Shown here one piece after another: positions 1 to 8,044 of a DNA stretch of 64,000 bases; within the stretch, counting starts at the first letter, position 1; the number at the start of each line of letters is the position of its first letter. The notes under the pieces are model-generated. The model was not told the DNA's origin. It worked only from the letters and a program-made list of their open reading frames with translations, and did no database searches. The stretch spans positions 124,001 through 188,000 of the forward strand of contig JAHCID010000002.1 of NCBI GenBank assembly GCA_026129405.1. The letters run 5' to 3'. The stretch is from a bacterium. GTDB taxonomy: Bacteria > Desulfobacterota > Binatia > DP-6. The position numbers and the translations under genes are program-made.

Positions 1-738
1 CACGAGGACGTCGCGGTCGTGCGCGAGCGCGGCGTCGGCCGCGGCCAGGAAGACCTCGGTCTTGCCGCTGCCGGTGACACCGTGGAGGAGATGGGTCGCG
101 GGCGCGCCAGTGCGGAGCGCGGCGGCCAGCACGGCGGCGGCGGCCTCTTGCTCGGGCGTGAGCGTGGGCCGCGGCGACGGCGTCGCGGGCGTCGGCGTCC
201 GCGCGCGCTCGGTGTCGCGGGCGGCCACGATCCTGCCCGACGAGCCCGCGCAGCCGCCGGCGTGTCAGCCTCGCGGCGGCGCGCGCAGACGAGGGCCGGG
301 ACTCGCGGCCAGGACGCCGTACGCGTGGGCGCGGCTCGGCGCCCGCCGGACGAGCGCGGCGAGCGCATCGGCGTCGAGCGGACGGACGATCGCCAGCGCC
401 CGCTCGCGCGCCGCGTCGGGGACGCGCCCGGGGACGATCGTCGCGATCACCTCGGACAGCGGCGCCAGATAGTAGCGCGCGGTCCAGCGGCAGAGCTCGA
501 GCAGGTCGCCGGGGAGGAACGGGTCGGCATCGAGGACGTCGAGCACGGAGCGCAGCGTCGCCGACGGCGCGCCGTCGGCGAAGCCGGCGACGACTCCGGT
601 GCGCGTCGCGCGGCCGAGTGGTACGCGGACGCGCATGCCGGGGCGAACGCGCTCGCGCATGGCGTCCGGCACCCGATAGGTGAGCAGATCGTGGAGCGGC
701 ACGGGCGGAAGCGGTGCGATCTCGACGAGCCCGTGCAT
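1..738 (-). pseudogene. priA: primosomal helicase PriA, N-terminal part, cut by window edge and interrupted by an in-frame stop
   Basis: PriA is the DNA helicase that reloads the replisome at stalled forks. The first ~157 codons from the ATG at 738 read as the PriA DNA-binding N-terminus (LVEIAPLPPVPLHDLLTYRVP, then GMRVRVPLGRATRTGVV). A TGA at 265-267 ends the frame. The same frame continues below it into the helicase core, with LTPEQEAA and a Walker A motif GVTGSGKTEVF whose lysine falls near codon 226, close to its place in E. coli PriA. Spacing is therefore conserved although the frame is broken in the winged-helix/linker region. In the +2 frame across the stop the reading ARAAARLTRRRLRGLV looks like the missing winged helix, so two compensating frameshifts (real or sequencing error) are a good explanation. 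The C-terminus lies outside the window. An upstream ATG at 777 is less likely as start because family alignment begins at MHGLVEIAPL. Confidence 0.75.
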
Positions 739-935
739 CGTTGGCCAGGCTGTAGGGGCCGACCCCGAGGGTGTCAAAGGGGTGTCAGGAACCCCGACCC
801 GTCACGCCGGCGCCGCTCGGCGGCGAAGACGCGACGCTTTGCTGCACCGCGACCTCGATTTGTCGCGGGATTCCGGCATCGCCCCCGTGGCATCTCGCTT
901 GCTTTCTCTCGTTTCCAGCCCCTCCTTTCTGCACA

Positions 936-975
936 CGAGGAGACCCGGTCGTCGGAAGGCGGCCGGGTCTTCTCG
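936..975 (+). terminator. strong stem-loop, probable intrinsic terminator or attenuator upstream of pilM
   Basis: Bases 936-951 pair with 960-975 over 16 positions, two of them G-T, around an 8-base loop. It is followed by a short T-rich stretch (TTTCT). It lies before the pilM promoter on the plus strand and in the divergent gap after priA, so it would end a leader or small RNA rather than a known gene. Confidence 0.5.
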
Positions 976-1067
976 TTTCTGGGGCGGAAATCATCCCGGC
1001 CCGACTGGGCACGCGCGTTGCACCCTTCGGGGCGCGGAGTCGTTCAGAGGGGTTTCCGCACAATGCT

Positions 1068-1097
1068 TTGACAAGCCCGCTTTGCGGGGCGCATACT
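1068..1097 (+). promoter_or_regulatory. sigma70-type promoter for the pilMNOPQ operon
   Basis: A perfect TTGACA at 1068-1073 is followed after 18 bases by CATACT at 1092-1097. A 9-base inverted repeat flanks it: GACAAGCCC at 1070-1078, overlapping the -35 box, and GGGCTTGTC at 1116-1124. The repeat could be a regulator site or a leader hairpin. The pilM GTG start at 1195 is preceded by AGGAGGTGA. Confidence 0.55.
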
Positions 1098-1194
1098 CCG
1101 CGCGCTCGCGCAAGGGGGCTTGTCCGAGCGGTGGTTCGTGGCTGCCGTCCCGCTGGGGGACGGGGGTGGAAGTGGAGGATGAGGAGGTGAAGCC

Positions 1195-2316
1195 GTGACG
1201 CCATCCGTGGGCGCCAAGCCCTCCGGCCTTCTGGGCCGGATCCTCGGCGCAAAGCTGCCGAACCCGTTCCGGCGCACCGACGGCTTCCTGGTGCTCGACA
1301 TCGGCTCGAGCAGCGTGAAGCTGGCCGAGGTCCGCCACGGCCCGAGCGGCCCGCGCCTGTCGGCGCTCGCCACGGCGCCGTTGCCGCCGACGGTCATCCA
1401 GTCGAACGTCATCCAGGACGAAACGCCGGTGGTCGACGCCATCGTCGCGCTCCTGGCGGAGACCGGGGTCCAGTCGAAGCAGGTGATCACCGCCGTGCCC
1501 GGCCCGGCCGTGATCGTCAAGAAAGTCATCCTGCCGGGCGCTCCCGGCGCGAACGTCGACGGCGCGGTCTACGCGGAGGCCGGGCAGCTGGTGCCCGACT
1601 CGCTCGACAACGTGAACCTCGACTTCCAGGTCATCGACTGGATCGAGTCGGGCAACAAGATGGAGGTGCTGGTCGTCGCGGTGAAGAAGGAGATCATCAA
1701 CTCCTACACGCAGACGATCCTCGCCGCCGGGCTCGAGCCGGTCGTCGTCGACGTCGACTACTTCGCGCTCGAGAACATGTTCGAGCTGAACTACGACCCG
1801 CCGGAGCAGGGCGGCCCGGTCGCGCTCGTCAACATCGGCGCGCGCTACTCCTCCATCAACATCCTGAAGGAGGGGCGCTCCACCTTCACCGGCGACGTGC
1901 CGGTGGGCGGCGCGGAGTTCACCGACGCGCTCGTGCGGCAGCTCGGCTGCTCGCCGGAGGACGCCGACCGGCTGAAGCGCGGCGAAGCCGCGGGCGGCAT
2001 CGAGCCCGACGCCGCCGAAGGCATCGTCGGCTCGGTCACCGAGTTCATCGTCGAGGAGATCCAGCGCGCGCTCAGCTTCTTCTGGACCGCCGCCACCGAC
2101 GAGCCGCTCGGCGCGGTGGTGCTGTCGGGCGGGCCGGCGCGCATGCCCGGCCTCTCGGCGCAGCTGAAGCAGCGGCTCGAGTGTCCGGTCGAGGTCGCGG
2201 ATCCGTTCCGCCGGCTCACGATCGACGGGCGCGTCGACCGCAACCTCATCGAGCAGCACGGGCCGGCCCTTGCCGTCGCGGTGGGCCTCGCGACCCGGCG
2301 TCCGGGGGACAAATGA
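1195..2316 (+). CDS. pilM: type IV pilus assembly ATPase-fold protein PilM
   Basis: PilM is the cytoplasmic actin/FtsA-fold protein of the type IV pilus alignment subcomplex; it binds the cytoplasmic tail of PilN. The 373-residue product has the family nucleotide-binding strand FLVLDIGSSSVKLAEV at residues ~31-46, the second phosphate loop VALVNIGARYSSINIL, and the C-terminal VVLSGGPARMPGL motif. Length matches the family (about 350). The GTG start is chosen because AGGAGGTGA sits 6 bases upstream. It is first in the pilMNOPQ operon and its TGA overlaps the pilN ATG as ATGA, which implies translational coupling. No transmembrane segment is seen, as expected. Confidence 0.95.
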   Translation: MTPSVGAKPSGLLGRILGAKLPNPFRRTDGFLVLDIGSSSVKLAEVRHGPSGPRLSALATAPLPPTVIQSNVIQDETPVVDAIVALLAETGVQSKQVITAVPGPAVIVKKVILPGAPGANVDGAVYAEAGQLVPDSLDNVNLDFQVIDWIESGNKMEVLVVAVKKEIINSYTQTILAAGLEPVVVDVDYFALENMFELNYDPPEQGGPVALVNIGARYSSINILKEGRSTFTGDVPVGGAEFTDALVRQLGCSPEDADRLKRGEAAGGIEPDAAEGIVGSVTEFIVEEIQRALSFFWTAATDEPLGAVVLSGGPARMPGLSAQLKQRLECPVEVADPFRRLTIDGRVDRNLIEQHGPALAVAVGLATRRPGDK

Positions 2317-2936
2317 TCCGCATCAACCTCCTACCGCAGGAAGACGCCCAGCGGGTCGCCGGCCAGCGCCAGGAGCTCGCCGTCGGCGGGCTCGTCGTGG
2401 TCGCCGCCGTGGGCCTGCTCGCGCTGGCGCACATCTGGCAGGAAGGTCGCGTGAGCGCGACGCACGCCACCCTGGCGTCCGTCGATCGGAAGCTCGAGGC
2501 CATCCAGGGCCCGTTCAGCGAGATCAGCCGCATCGAGCAGCAGAAGCAGGAGCTGCGGGAGAAGCTCCAGGTGATCGGCGCGCTCGAGAGTCGGACCGCC
2601 GGCCCGGTCCGCATGCTGGCCGACCTCTCGACGGCGACGCCGGATCGCCTCTGGCTGACCGAGCTCCAGCAGAGCGGCCCCCAGGTGAAGATCACGGGCT
2701 TCGGGGTCGACGAGCAGACGGTCGCCGAGTTCCTGCGGCGTCTCGCGGAGTCGCCCTACTTCAAGGGGGTCGATCTCCAGGAGACGAGCCAGGACGAGGA
2801 GAGCGGCGCGAAGCAGAAGAAGTTCGTGATCGCCGGGACCGTCACCTACCTCACCGCGGGCGTGCAGGACGCGTCCGCCCCGGGCCAGACCGCGGGCGCC
2901 AAGCCGGTGCCGGCGTCGGCGAGGACGAAGCGATGA
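2313..2936 (+). CDS. pilN: type IV pilus inner membrane protein PilN
   Basis: PilN is a bitopic inner membrane protein that links PilM to PilO. The start gives MIRINLLPQE, the conserved PilM-binding tail (INLLP motif). One hydrophobic segment follows at residues ~24-41, then a coiled-coil stretch (~50-90) and a periplasmic ferredoxin-like fold domain containing LWLTELQQSGPQVKITGFG. The length of 207 residues is typical. It overlaps pilM by the ATGA junction and its own TGA overlaps the pilO ATG the same way. The C-terminal ~25 residues (ASAPGQTAGAKPVPASART) are low complexity and probably disordered. Confidence 0.93.
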   Translation: MIRINLLPQEDAQRVAGQRQELAVGGLVVVAAVGLLALAHIWQEGRVSATHATLASVDRKLEAIQGPFSEISRIEQQKQELREKLQVIGALESRTAGPVRMLADLSTATPDRLWLTELQQSGPQVKITGFGVDEQTVAEFLRRLAESPYFKGVDLQETSQDEESGAKQKKFVIAGTVTYLTAGVQDASAPGQTAGAKPVPASARTKR

Positions 2937-3592
2937 TCCTGGGGCTGCTCGACGACCTGCGTGAACGGCCGCCGGTGCAGAAGCTCGGCGCGCTGATCTT
3001 CCTGGTGCTCACCGTGTTCCTGCTCGACTACCAGTACGTGTGGGGTCCGCGGCAGGAGCGGCTCGGCGAGCTGCGGGCCGAGCTCGATCAGAAGGAGACG
3101 GACCTCAAGCGCAAGCAGGAGAAGACCGACCTGCGGGCGGAGTCCGAGAAGGAGCTGCGCGACCTGTCGGCGGAGCTGCGGCGCGCCGAGGCACGCCTGC
3201 CCGACCAGCGCGAGATCGCGAGCCTCCTCTCCGACGTCGCCGCCAGCGGCCGCTCCGTGGGCATGGACATCACGCTGTTCCGCCAGAAGCCGGAGACCTA
3301 CTCCGACTACTATGCGGAAGTGCCGGTGCAGATGGAGATGCGCGGAACGTACCATGACCTCGTGATGTTCCTCGACCGCGTGAAGCGGCTCGACCGCATC
3401 GTCAACGTCGGCGACATCCGCCTCGACAAGCCGCAGGTCGTGGGCGATCGCGTCGTGCTGACGGCCTCGTGCACCGCGACGACGTTCCGCTTCCTCCAGG
3501 AAGCGGAACGCCAGCGGCTCCAGGAAGAGAAGAAGAAGGCGGGTGCCGGCAGCAAGGACAAGGCGAAGGGTCGCGTGGGGAAGGGGGCATGA
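2933..3592 (+). CDS. pilO: type IV pilus inner membrane protein PilO
   Basis: PilO forms heterodimers with PilN and aligns the pilus across the periplasm. The 219-residue product has a short cytoplasmic N-terminus (MILGLLDDLRERPPVQKLG), one membrane segment at ~17-34, a charged coiled coil at ~40-90 (RAELDQKETDLKRKQ) and a ferredoxin-like domain with MDITLFRQKPE and the PilO hallmark YAEVPVQMEMRGTYHDLVMF. The C-terminus is a basic lysine-rich tail. The ATG overlaps the pilN stop; its own TGA overlaps the pilP start. The identification rests on order plus these motifs. Confidence 0.93.
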   Translation: MILGLLDDLRERPPVQKLGALIFLVLTVFLLDYQYVWGPRQERLGELRAELDQKETDLKRKQEKTDLRAESEKELRDLSAELRRAEARLPDQREIASLLSDVAASGRSVGMDITLFRQKPETYSDYYAEVPVQMEMRGTYHDLVMFLDRVKRLDRIVNVGDIRLDKPQVVGDRVVLTASCTATTFRFLQEAERQRLQEEKKKAGAGSKDKAKGRVGKGA

Positions 3593-4074
3593 TGCGGACG
3601 CCGGCAAGGATGGGCTTCGGTCTCGCCGTGCTGCTGGCGGCGGGCGTCGCGGCGACGGCATCCGCCGCGCCGCCGGCGGATGCCGCGCCGAAGGCGCGGA
3701 CGCCGCGGCCGGCCGCGCCGCGCGCCGACGATCCGCCGTACGATGCGACCGGGCGTCGCGATCCGTTCCGACCGCCGCGTGCGACCGCGATCGCGGGGAC
3801 GACGGTGACGCCGCTCCAGCGCTACGAGATCGGCCAGCTGCGACTCGTGGCCGTGATCTACGATACCAATGCGCCGCGCGCGGTCGTCGAGGACGACGCC
3901 GGGCTCGGCTACATCATCCGGGTGGGGACGCCGATCGGTCCGAACGGCGGCCAGGTGCGCGCAATCGAGCGGGGCCGGGTACTGGTTCGCGAGGAGTCCG
4001 AGGACTTCTACGGCGAGGCCCAGACGGCCGAGGTGGTGCTCGAGCTCACCAGCGGTGAGAGGGGGAAGCGATGA
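3589..4074 (+). CDS. pilP: type IV pilus periplasmic protein PilP
   Basis: PilP bridges the PilN/PilO complex to the PilQ secretin. The 161-residue product starts with a hydrophobic leader (GLAVLLAAGVAATASA) and then an alanine/proline-rich stretch, followed by the PilP core: YDATGRRDPFRPP, the LQRYEIGQLRLVAVIYD strand, and GYIIRVGTPIGPNGGQV. Unlike many PilP proteins no lipobox cysteine is seen, so it may be soluble or held by an uncleaved signal. Either of two adjacent ATG codons (3589 or 3592) could start it. Its TGA overlaps the pilQ ATG. Confidence 0.9.
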   Translation: MMRTPARMGFGLAVLLAAGVAATASAAPPADAAPKARTPRPAAPRADDPPYDATGRRDPFRPPRATAIAGTTVTPLQRYEIGQLRLVAVIYDTNAPRAVVEDDAGLGYIIRVGTPIGPNGGQVRAIERGRVLVREESEDFYGEAQTAEVVLELTSGERGKR

Positions 4075-6284
4075 GGAGGTTCTGGCGTGAGTTCGTGGTG
4101 CTCGCACTCGTCGCCGCGTGGTCGCCGATCGGCGTGCCGCAGGCGGCGGAGAGCGAGGGAGCCGCGGCGACCGAAGCGGCCGGGCTGGCCGTGCGTGACG
4201 TGCGCGTCGACGCCGCCGGCGGTGGCCGGCGCGTGATCGTGGACGTCGGCCGTACGCCGTCCCGCGTTCGCAACTTCACTCTCGAGAACCCGCCGCGCCT
4301 GGTGCTCGACGTGAGCGGCCCGCTGGCGGTCGGCGACGGCCGCGAGGCGCGCTTCCCCGTCGCCGACGGCGTGGTGAAGGGCGTCCGCGCCGCCCGCTTC
4401 AACGGCAAGCTGCGGGTCGTCATCGACCTCGCGGCCCCGGCGACGCTGGACGGCGTCCGCACCGACGGCACCGACCTCGTCGCGACCATCGGCGGTGCCG
4501 GCGTGGATCCGGTGGCCGCGATCGACACCCAGTCGATCACCGAGCTGCCGCCGGACGACCTCGCCGCCATCGCCGCCCCGGCCGCCGAGGCGGTGGAGAT
4601 CGACGTCGTCGAGATCGTCCCGGCCGCGATGCCGGTGGCCGCGCCCGTCCCGGCCCCGGCCGCGGTGGTGCCGCCGACGCCGCGCAGGAGGCAGAAGCCG
4701 GTGAAGGCGCCGCCGGCGTACGACGAGGAGGCGGTGATCGCGCTCCAGGAAGCGGCCGCGCTCGCCGACGCCGTCGACGTCGCGCCGGAGCCGATCCTGA
4801 TGGCGGCGTCTGCGCGCGTGTCGCCGCCCGAGCCGGAGCGGCACCGCACCAGCGTCCCGCGCGCGGCGAACTCGGCCGTCGGCACGCAGGGCTACCGGGG
4901 CAACCGCATCTCCCTCGACTTCAAGGACGCCGACATCCAGAACGTGCTGCGCGTCCTCGCCGACGTCAGCGGCATGAACATCATCGCCACCGACGACGTG
5001 AAGGGGAAGATCACGCTGCACCTCTCCGACGTGCCGTGGGATCAGGCGCTCGATCTCGTGCTGCGCACGAACCGCCTGGAGGCCACGCAGGAGGGCAACG
5101 TCGTCCGCATCTCGACGATCGGCCGTCTCCGGGAGGAGCGCGAGGCGCTGCTCGCGGCGAAGGACGCCGAGCGCGACCTCGAGCCGCTGCGCATCGCCTA
5201 CCAGCGCGTCAACTACGCCCGCGCCGACGAGGCCCTCATCGACAAGGTGAAGGGCGTCCTCACCGACCGCGGCAGCGTCACGTTCGACGACCGCACCAAC
5301 ACGATCATCATCCGCGACGTCCAGCGGGGCATCACCGACGCCGAGCAGCTGATTCGCGAGCTCGACGTGCAGAGCCCGCAGGTCCTGATCGAGGCGAACA
5401 TCATCGAGGCCACGGAGGACTTCGCGCGCGGCCTCGGCGTGCAGTGGGGCTACCAGTACAACGGCGGTCCCAGCACCGGCACGCCGACCGGCTCGAACTT
5501 CCCCGGCTCCATCGGCATCGGCGGCAGCGGCCTCGGCGCCGGCGTTCCCGCGCCGCCGACCGGTACGGGCGCGCTTCCCACGCCGGTGCCGTTCCTCGCG
5601 GACTTCCCGGTACCGGCGAACTTCGCGTCGGGCTTCGGGGCCGGCACGGGCTCGGCGCTGAACCTGGCGCTCGGCTCGCTCGACGGCGCCAATCAGCTCT
5701 CCGCGCGCATCACCGCGCTCGAAGAGGAAGGCAAGGGCAAGGTCATCAGCCGGCCGCGCGTCATCACCATGAACAACGTCGCCGCGACCATCCAGAGCCT
5801 GACGATCCTGCGCGTGAAGATGCCGTCCACCGGCACGGTCATCAACACGGGCACCGGCGGCGTCGCCGGCGGCCAGACGACGGCGACGGAGAAGATCAAC
5901 ACCGGCATCACGCTGGTCGTGACGCCGCAGGTCTCCGCCGACGGCTTCGTGCTGATGAACATCTACGCCAAGTCGTCCGTCCCCGACTTCTCGCGGGCGG
6001 TCGACGGCATCCCGAACGAGATCAGCCGCGAGGCGAACTCGAACGTGCTCATCCGCGACGGCGAGACGGTCGTGCTCGGCGGCATCTTCCGGCACATCGG
6101 CGACGATCGCGAGGCGGGCATCCCGTACCTGCGCGACGTCCCCGGGCTGGGATGGCTCTTCAAGCGGCGTCTCGACGCCAAGCGCCAGGAGGAGCTGCTC
6201 GTCTTCCTCACGCCGAAGGTCGTCGACGCGGGCTCGGCGGCCCTTCCGCCGGCGGAGCGCCTGTGGCAGGAGCGGGGGAGCTGA
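4071..6284 (+). CDS. pilQ: type IV pilus secretin PilQ
   Basis: PilQ forms the outer membrane pore for the pilus. The 737-residue protein has a signal peptide (VLALVAAWSPIGVPQAAE), one AMIN domain at ~40-145 (peptidoglycan binding; VRDVRVDAAGGGRRVIVDV, PRLVLDVSGPL), a long Ala/Pro-rich linker ~150-275, the secretin N0 domain (ISLDFKDADIQNVLRVLADV), an N1 domain (IAYQRVNYARADEA) and a secretin core ~450-735 ending in the conserved VPGLGWLFKRR region. A Gly/Ser/Pro-rich insert at ~465-520 sits within the core. It ends the pil operon and is followed by a strong hairpin. Confidence 0.95.
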   Translation: MRRFWREFVVLALVAAWSPIGVPQAAESEGAAATEAAGLAVRDVRVDAAGGGRRVIVDVGRTPSRVRNFTLENPPRLVLDVSGPLAVGDGREARFPVADGVVKGVRAARFNGKLRVVIDLAAPATLDGVRTDGTDLVATIGGAGVDPVAAIDTQSITELPPDDLAAIAAPAAEAVEIDVVEIVPAAMPVAAPVPAPAAVVPPTPRRRQKPVKAPPAYDEEAVIALQEAAALADAVDVAPEPILMAASARVSPPEPERHRTSVPRAANSAVGTQGYRGNRISLDFKDADIQNVLRVLADVSGMNIIATDDVKGKITLHLSDVPWDQALDLVLRTNRLEATQEGNVVRISTIGRLREEREALLAAKDAERDLEPLRIAYQRVNYARADEALIDKVKGVLTDRGSVTFDDRTNTIIIRDVQRGITDAEQLIRELDVQSPQVLIEANIIEATEDFARGLGVQWGYQYNGGPSTGTPTGSNFPGSIGIGGSGLGAGVPAPPTGTGALPTPVPFLADFPVPANFASGFGAGTGSALNLALGSLDGANQLSARITALEEEGKGKVISRPRVITMNNVAATIQSLTILRVKMPSTGTVINTGTGGVAGGQTTATEKINTGITLVVTPQVSADGFVLMNIYAKSSVPDFSRAVDGIPNEISREANSNVLIRDGETVVLGGIFRHIGDDREAGIPYLRDVPGLGWLFKRRLDAKRQEELLVFLTPKVVDAGSAALPPAERLWQERGS

Positions 6285-6295
6285 GTCACGGGTAC

Positions 6296-6329
6296 GGGAG
6301 CCCCGCCGGGCCTCCGCCCGGCGGCTCCC
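6296..6329 (+). terminator. GC-rich hairpin after pilQ
   Basis: GGGAGCC...CGCCGGGC at 6296-6311 pairs with GCCCGGCGGCTCCC at 6316-6329 over 14 base pairs with a 2-base bulge and a CTCC loop. It lies 11 bases after the pilQ stop. There is no T-run, so it may act as a pause or RNA-stability element rather than a full terminator before aroK. Confidence 0.5.
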
Positions 6330-6364
6330 TCCCCCGCGGCGCGCGCCGCGGCGACGAGCCCCAC

Positions 6365-6880
6365 GTGCAGCACATCATCCTCGCGGGATTCATGGCCACC
6401 GGAAAGAGCGAAGTCGGACGGCGACTCGCGCACGCGATGGGACGCGCGTTCGTCGACACCGACGCCCTCGTCGAGGCCGACGCGGGTCGCACGGTCGCGG
6501 AGATCTTCGCGGCCGAGGGCGAGCCGGGGTTTCGGGCGCGCGAGCGGGCCGCGGTGGTCAGGGCGTGCGCCATGTCGCCGGCGATCATCGCCATCGGCGG
6601 CGGCGCGCTGCTCGATCCCGAGAGCCGGCAGGTGCTGGCCGCGGCGGGACCGATCGTCTGCCTCCAGGCGACGCCCGAGGAGATCCTGCGCCGCGTCGGC
6701 GACGCCGCCTCGCGGCCGCTGCTGGCGGATGCGGGCGAGGACGAGCGGCTCGCGCGCGTGCGTGCCCTGCTCGCCGAGCGGGCGCCGGTGTACGCGCTGG
6801 CGACGCACGCCGTCGATACCACCGGGCTCGATCCCGACGCGGTTGCGGCGCGGGTGCGTGCCGTCGTGGAGGCCGGGTGA
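6365..6880 (+). CDS. aroK: shikimate kinase
   Basis: It phosphorylates shikimate in chorismate synthesis. The 171-residue product has the Walker A motif GFMATGKSEVGR (residues 8-19), the shikimate/Mg site FVDTDALVE, the RARERA arginine region, the IGGGALLD Walker-B-like glycine motif and the lid arginine in ASRPLLA. The GTG at 6365 is chosen because it gives VQHIILAGFMATGKS, the normal distance to the P-loop; the ATG at 6392 would cut into the first strand. It is followed 7 bases later by aroB, the classic aroK-aroB pair; a link of pilMNOPQ to aroK-aroB is also known from Gammaproteobacteria. Confidence 0.92.
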   Translation: MQHIILAGFMATGKSEVGRRLAHAMGRAFVDTDALVEADAGRTVAEIFAAEGEPGFRARERAAVVRACAMSPAIIAIGGGALLDPESRQVLAAAGPIVCLQATPEEILRRVGDAASRPLLADAGEDERLARVRALLAERAPVYALATHAVDTTGLDPDAVAARVRAVVEAG

Positions 6881-6887
6881 GCCGGGC

Positions 6888-8003
6888 ATGCGGGGCGCGG
6901 CGGCGGTGGTGGCGGTGACGGCGGAGCGGGCAGAAGAGATCCTCGTCGATCTCGAGGAGCGCGCCTACCCGATCGTCGTCGGCGGCGGGCTGCTGTCGGC
7001 CGTCGGACCGCGGCTCGCGTCGCTCGGGTTCCACGGCGCGTGCGGGCTGGTCACGTCCGAACGCGTCGGCGCGCTCTACCGCGAGCCCGTGGAGCGGTCG
7101 CTGCGCGAGGCCGGCTTCGCGCCGATCGTCGTCGAGATCCCGGACGGCGAGGAGCACAAGAACGTGGCCTGGCTGAAGCTGCTGTGGGATCGGCTGCTCG
7201 ACGCCGGCATCGAGCGACGCACGCCGCTGGTGGCGCTCGGCGGCGGCGTCGTCGGCGACCTCACGGGCTTCGCCGCCGCCACGCTGCTGCGCGGGCTGCC
7301 CGTGGTGCAGGTGCCGACCACGCTGCTCGCCCAGGTCGACGCCGCCATCGGCGGCAAGACGGGCGTCAACCATGCGGCCGGCAAGAACCTGATCGGCGCG
7401 TTCCATCAGCCGCGCTTCGTCCTCTGCGACGTCGAGGTGTTGCGCACGCTGCCGCCGCGCGAGTTCCTCGCGGGCCTGGCCGAAGTGATCAAGTACGGCG
7501 TGATCCGCGACGCGGCGCTGTTCGCCGCCATCGAGCGCGACCTCGACGCCATCCTGCGTCACGACCGCGCCCGGCTCGTCGCCATCGTCGCAGCGTCGGC
7601 GCGCCACAAGGCGGCGGTGGTCGCGAACGACGAGCTCGAGCAGTCGGGCGAGCGCGCGACGCTGAACTTCGGTCATACCGTCGGACACGGTGTCGAGCTG
7701 CTGACCGAGTATCGGAGCTTTCTCCACGGTGAAGCCGTCGCCATCGGCATGATCGCGGCGGCACGCGTGTCGCATGGGCTCGGCCACTGCGGCGCGGACG
7801 TCGTGGAGCGCATCGAGACGCTGCTGCGGCGGGCGGGGCTGCCCGTCGCGATCCCGGACGACCTCCGGGGGCCGGCGCTCGCGCTGGCGATGCGCAGCGA
7901 CAAGAAGACGGCCGGCGGCCGCATCAGGTTCGTGGCCGTGGAGGCGATCGGGCGTGTACGGCTCGTCGACCTCACGGGCACCGAGATCGTGAACCACCTC
8001 TGA
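6888..8003 (+). CDS. aroB: 3-dehydroquinate synthase
   Basis: It converts DAHP to 3-dehydroquinate, the second step of the shikimate pathway. The 371-residue protein shows the NAD-binding PDGEEHKN motif, the ALGGGVVGDLTGFAA glycine loop, VPTTLLAQVDAAIGGKTGVN, and the zinc ligands in LAGLAEVIKYG (Glu), NFGHTVGHGVE (His) and HGEAVAIGM (His). Length and motif order are full. The start at 6888 is 7 bases after the aroK stop. An upstream in-frame extension overlaps aroK and is not part of the family. Confidence 0.95.
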   Translation: MRGAAAVVAVTAERAEEILVDLEERAYPIVVGGGLLSAVGPRLASLGFHGACGLVTSERVGALYREPVERSLREAGFAPIVVEIPDGEEHKNVAWLKLLWDRLLDAGIERRTPLVALGGGVVGDLTGFAAATLLRGLPVVQVPTTLLAQVDAAIGGKTGVNHAAGKNLIGAFHQPRFVLCDVEVLRTLPPREFLAGLAEVIKYGVIRDAALFAAIERDLDAILRHDRARLVAIVAASARHKAAVVANDELEQSGERATLNFGHTVGHGVELLTEYRSFLHGEAVAIGMIAAARVSHGLGHCGADVVERIETLLRRAGLPVAIPDDLRGPALALAMRSDKKTAGGRIRFVAVEAIGRVRLVDLTGTEIVNHL

Positions 8004-8044
8004 CGCGTGCAGGCGTCAGCATCGAGGGGCGGGGAGGAGACGTC

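Larger units (their letters stand above)
739..1194. other. intergenic region between priA and pilM with hairpins and promoter
   Basis: This is the only gap above 300 bases. I see no convincing protein gene in it. It holds a GGTGTCA-type repeat near 769-795, a 7-bp hairpin at 847-868 (CCGCGAC, 8-base loop, GTCGCGG), a 16-bp hairpin at 936-975, a sigma70-like promoter at 1068-1097 and a strong ribosome binding site before pilM. A small RNA ending at the 936-975 hairpin is possible but unproven. Confidence 0.6.

Noticed and set aside
1110-1190. tRNA-like D-arm (TTGTCCGAGCGGTGG)
   Set aside because: No acceptor stem, anticodon arm or T-arm can be folded around it; it lies between the pilM promoter and start.
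4008-6095. Long minus-strand open frame (695 codons) opposite pilQ
   Set aside because: Arg/Asp/His-rich composition with no motif; a high-GC shadow of pilQ.
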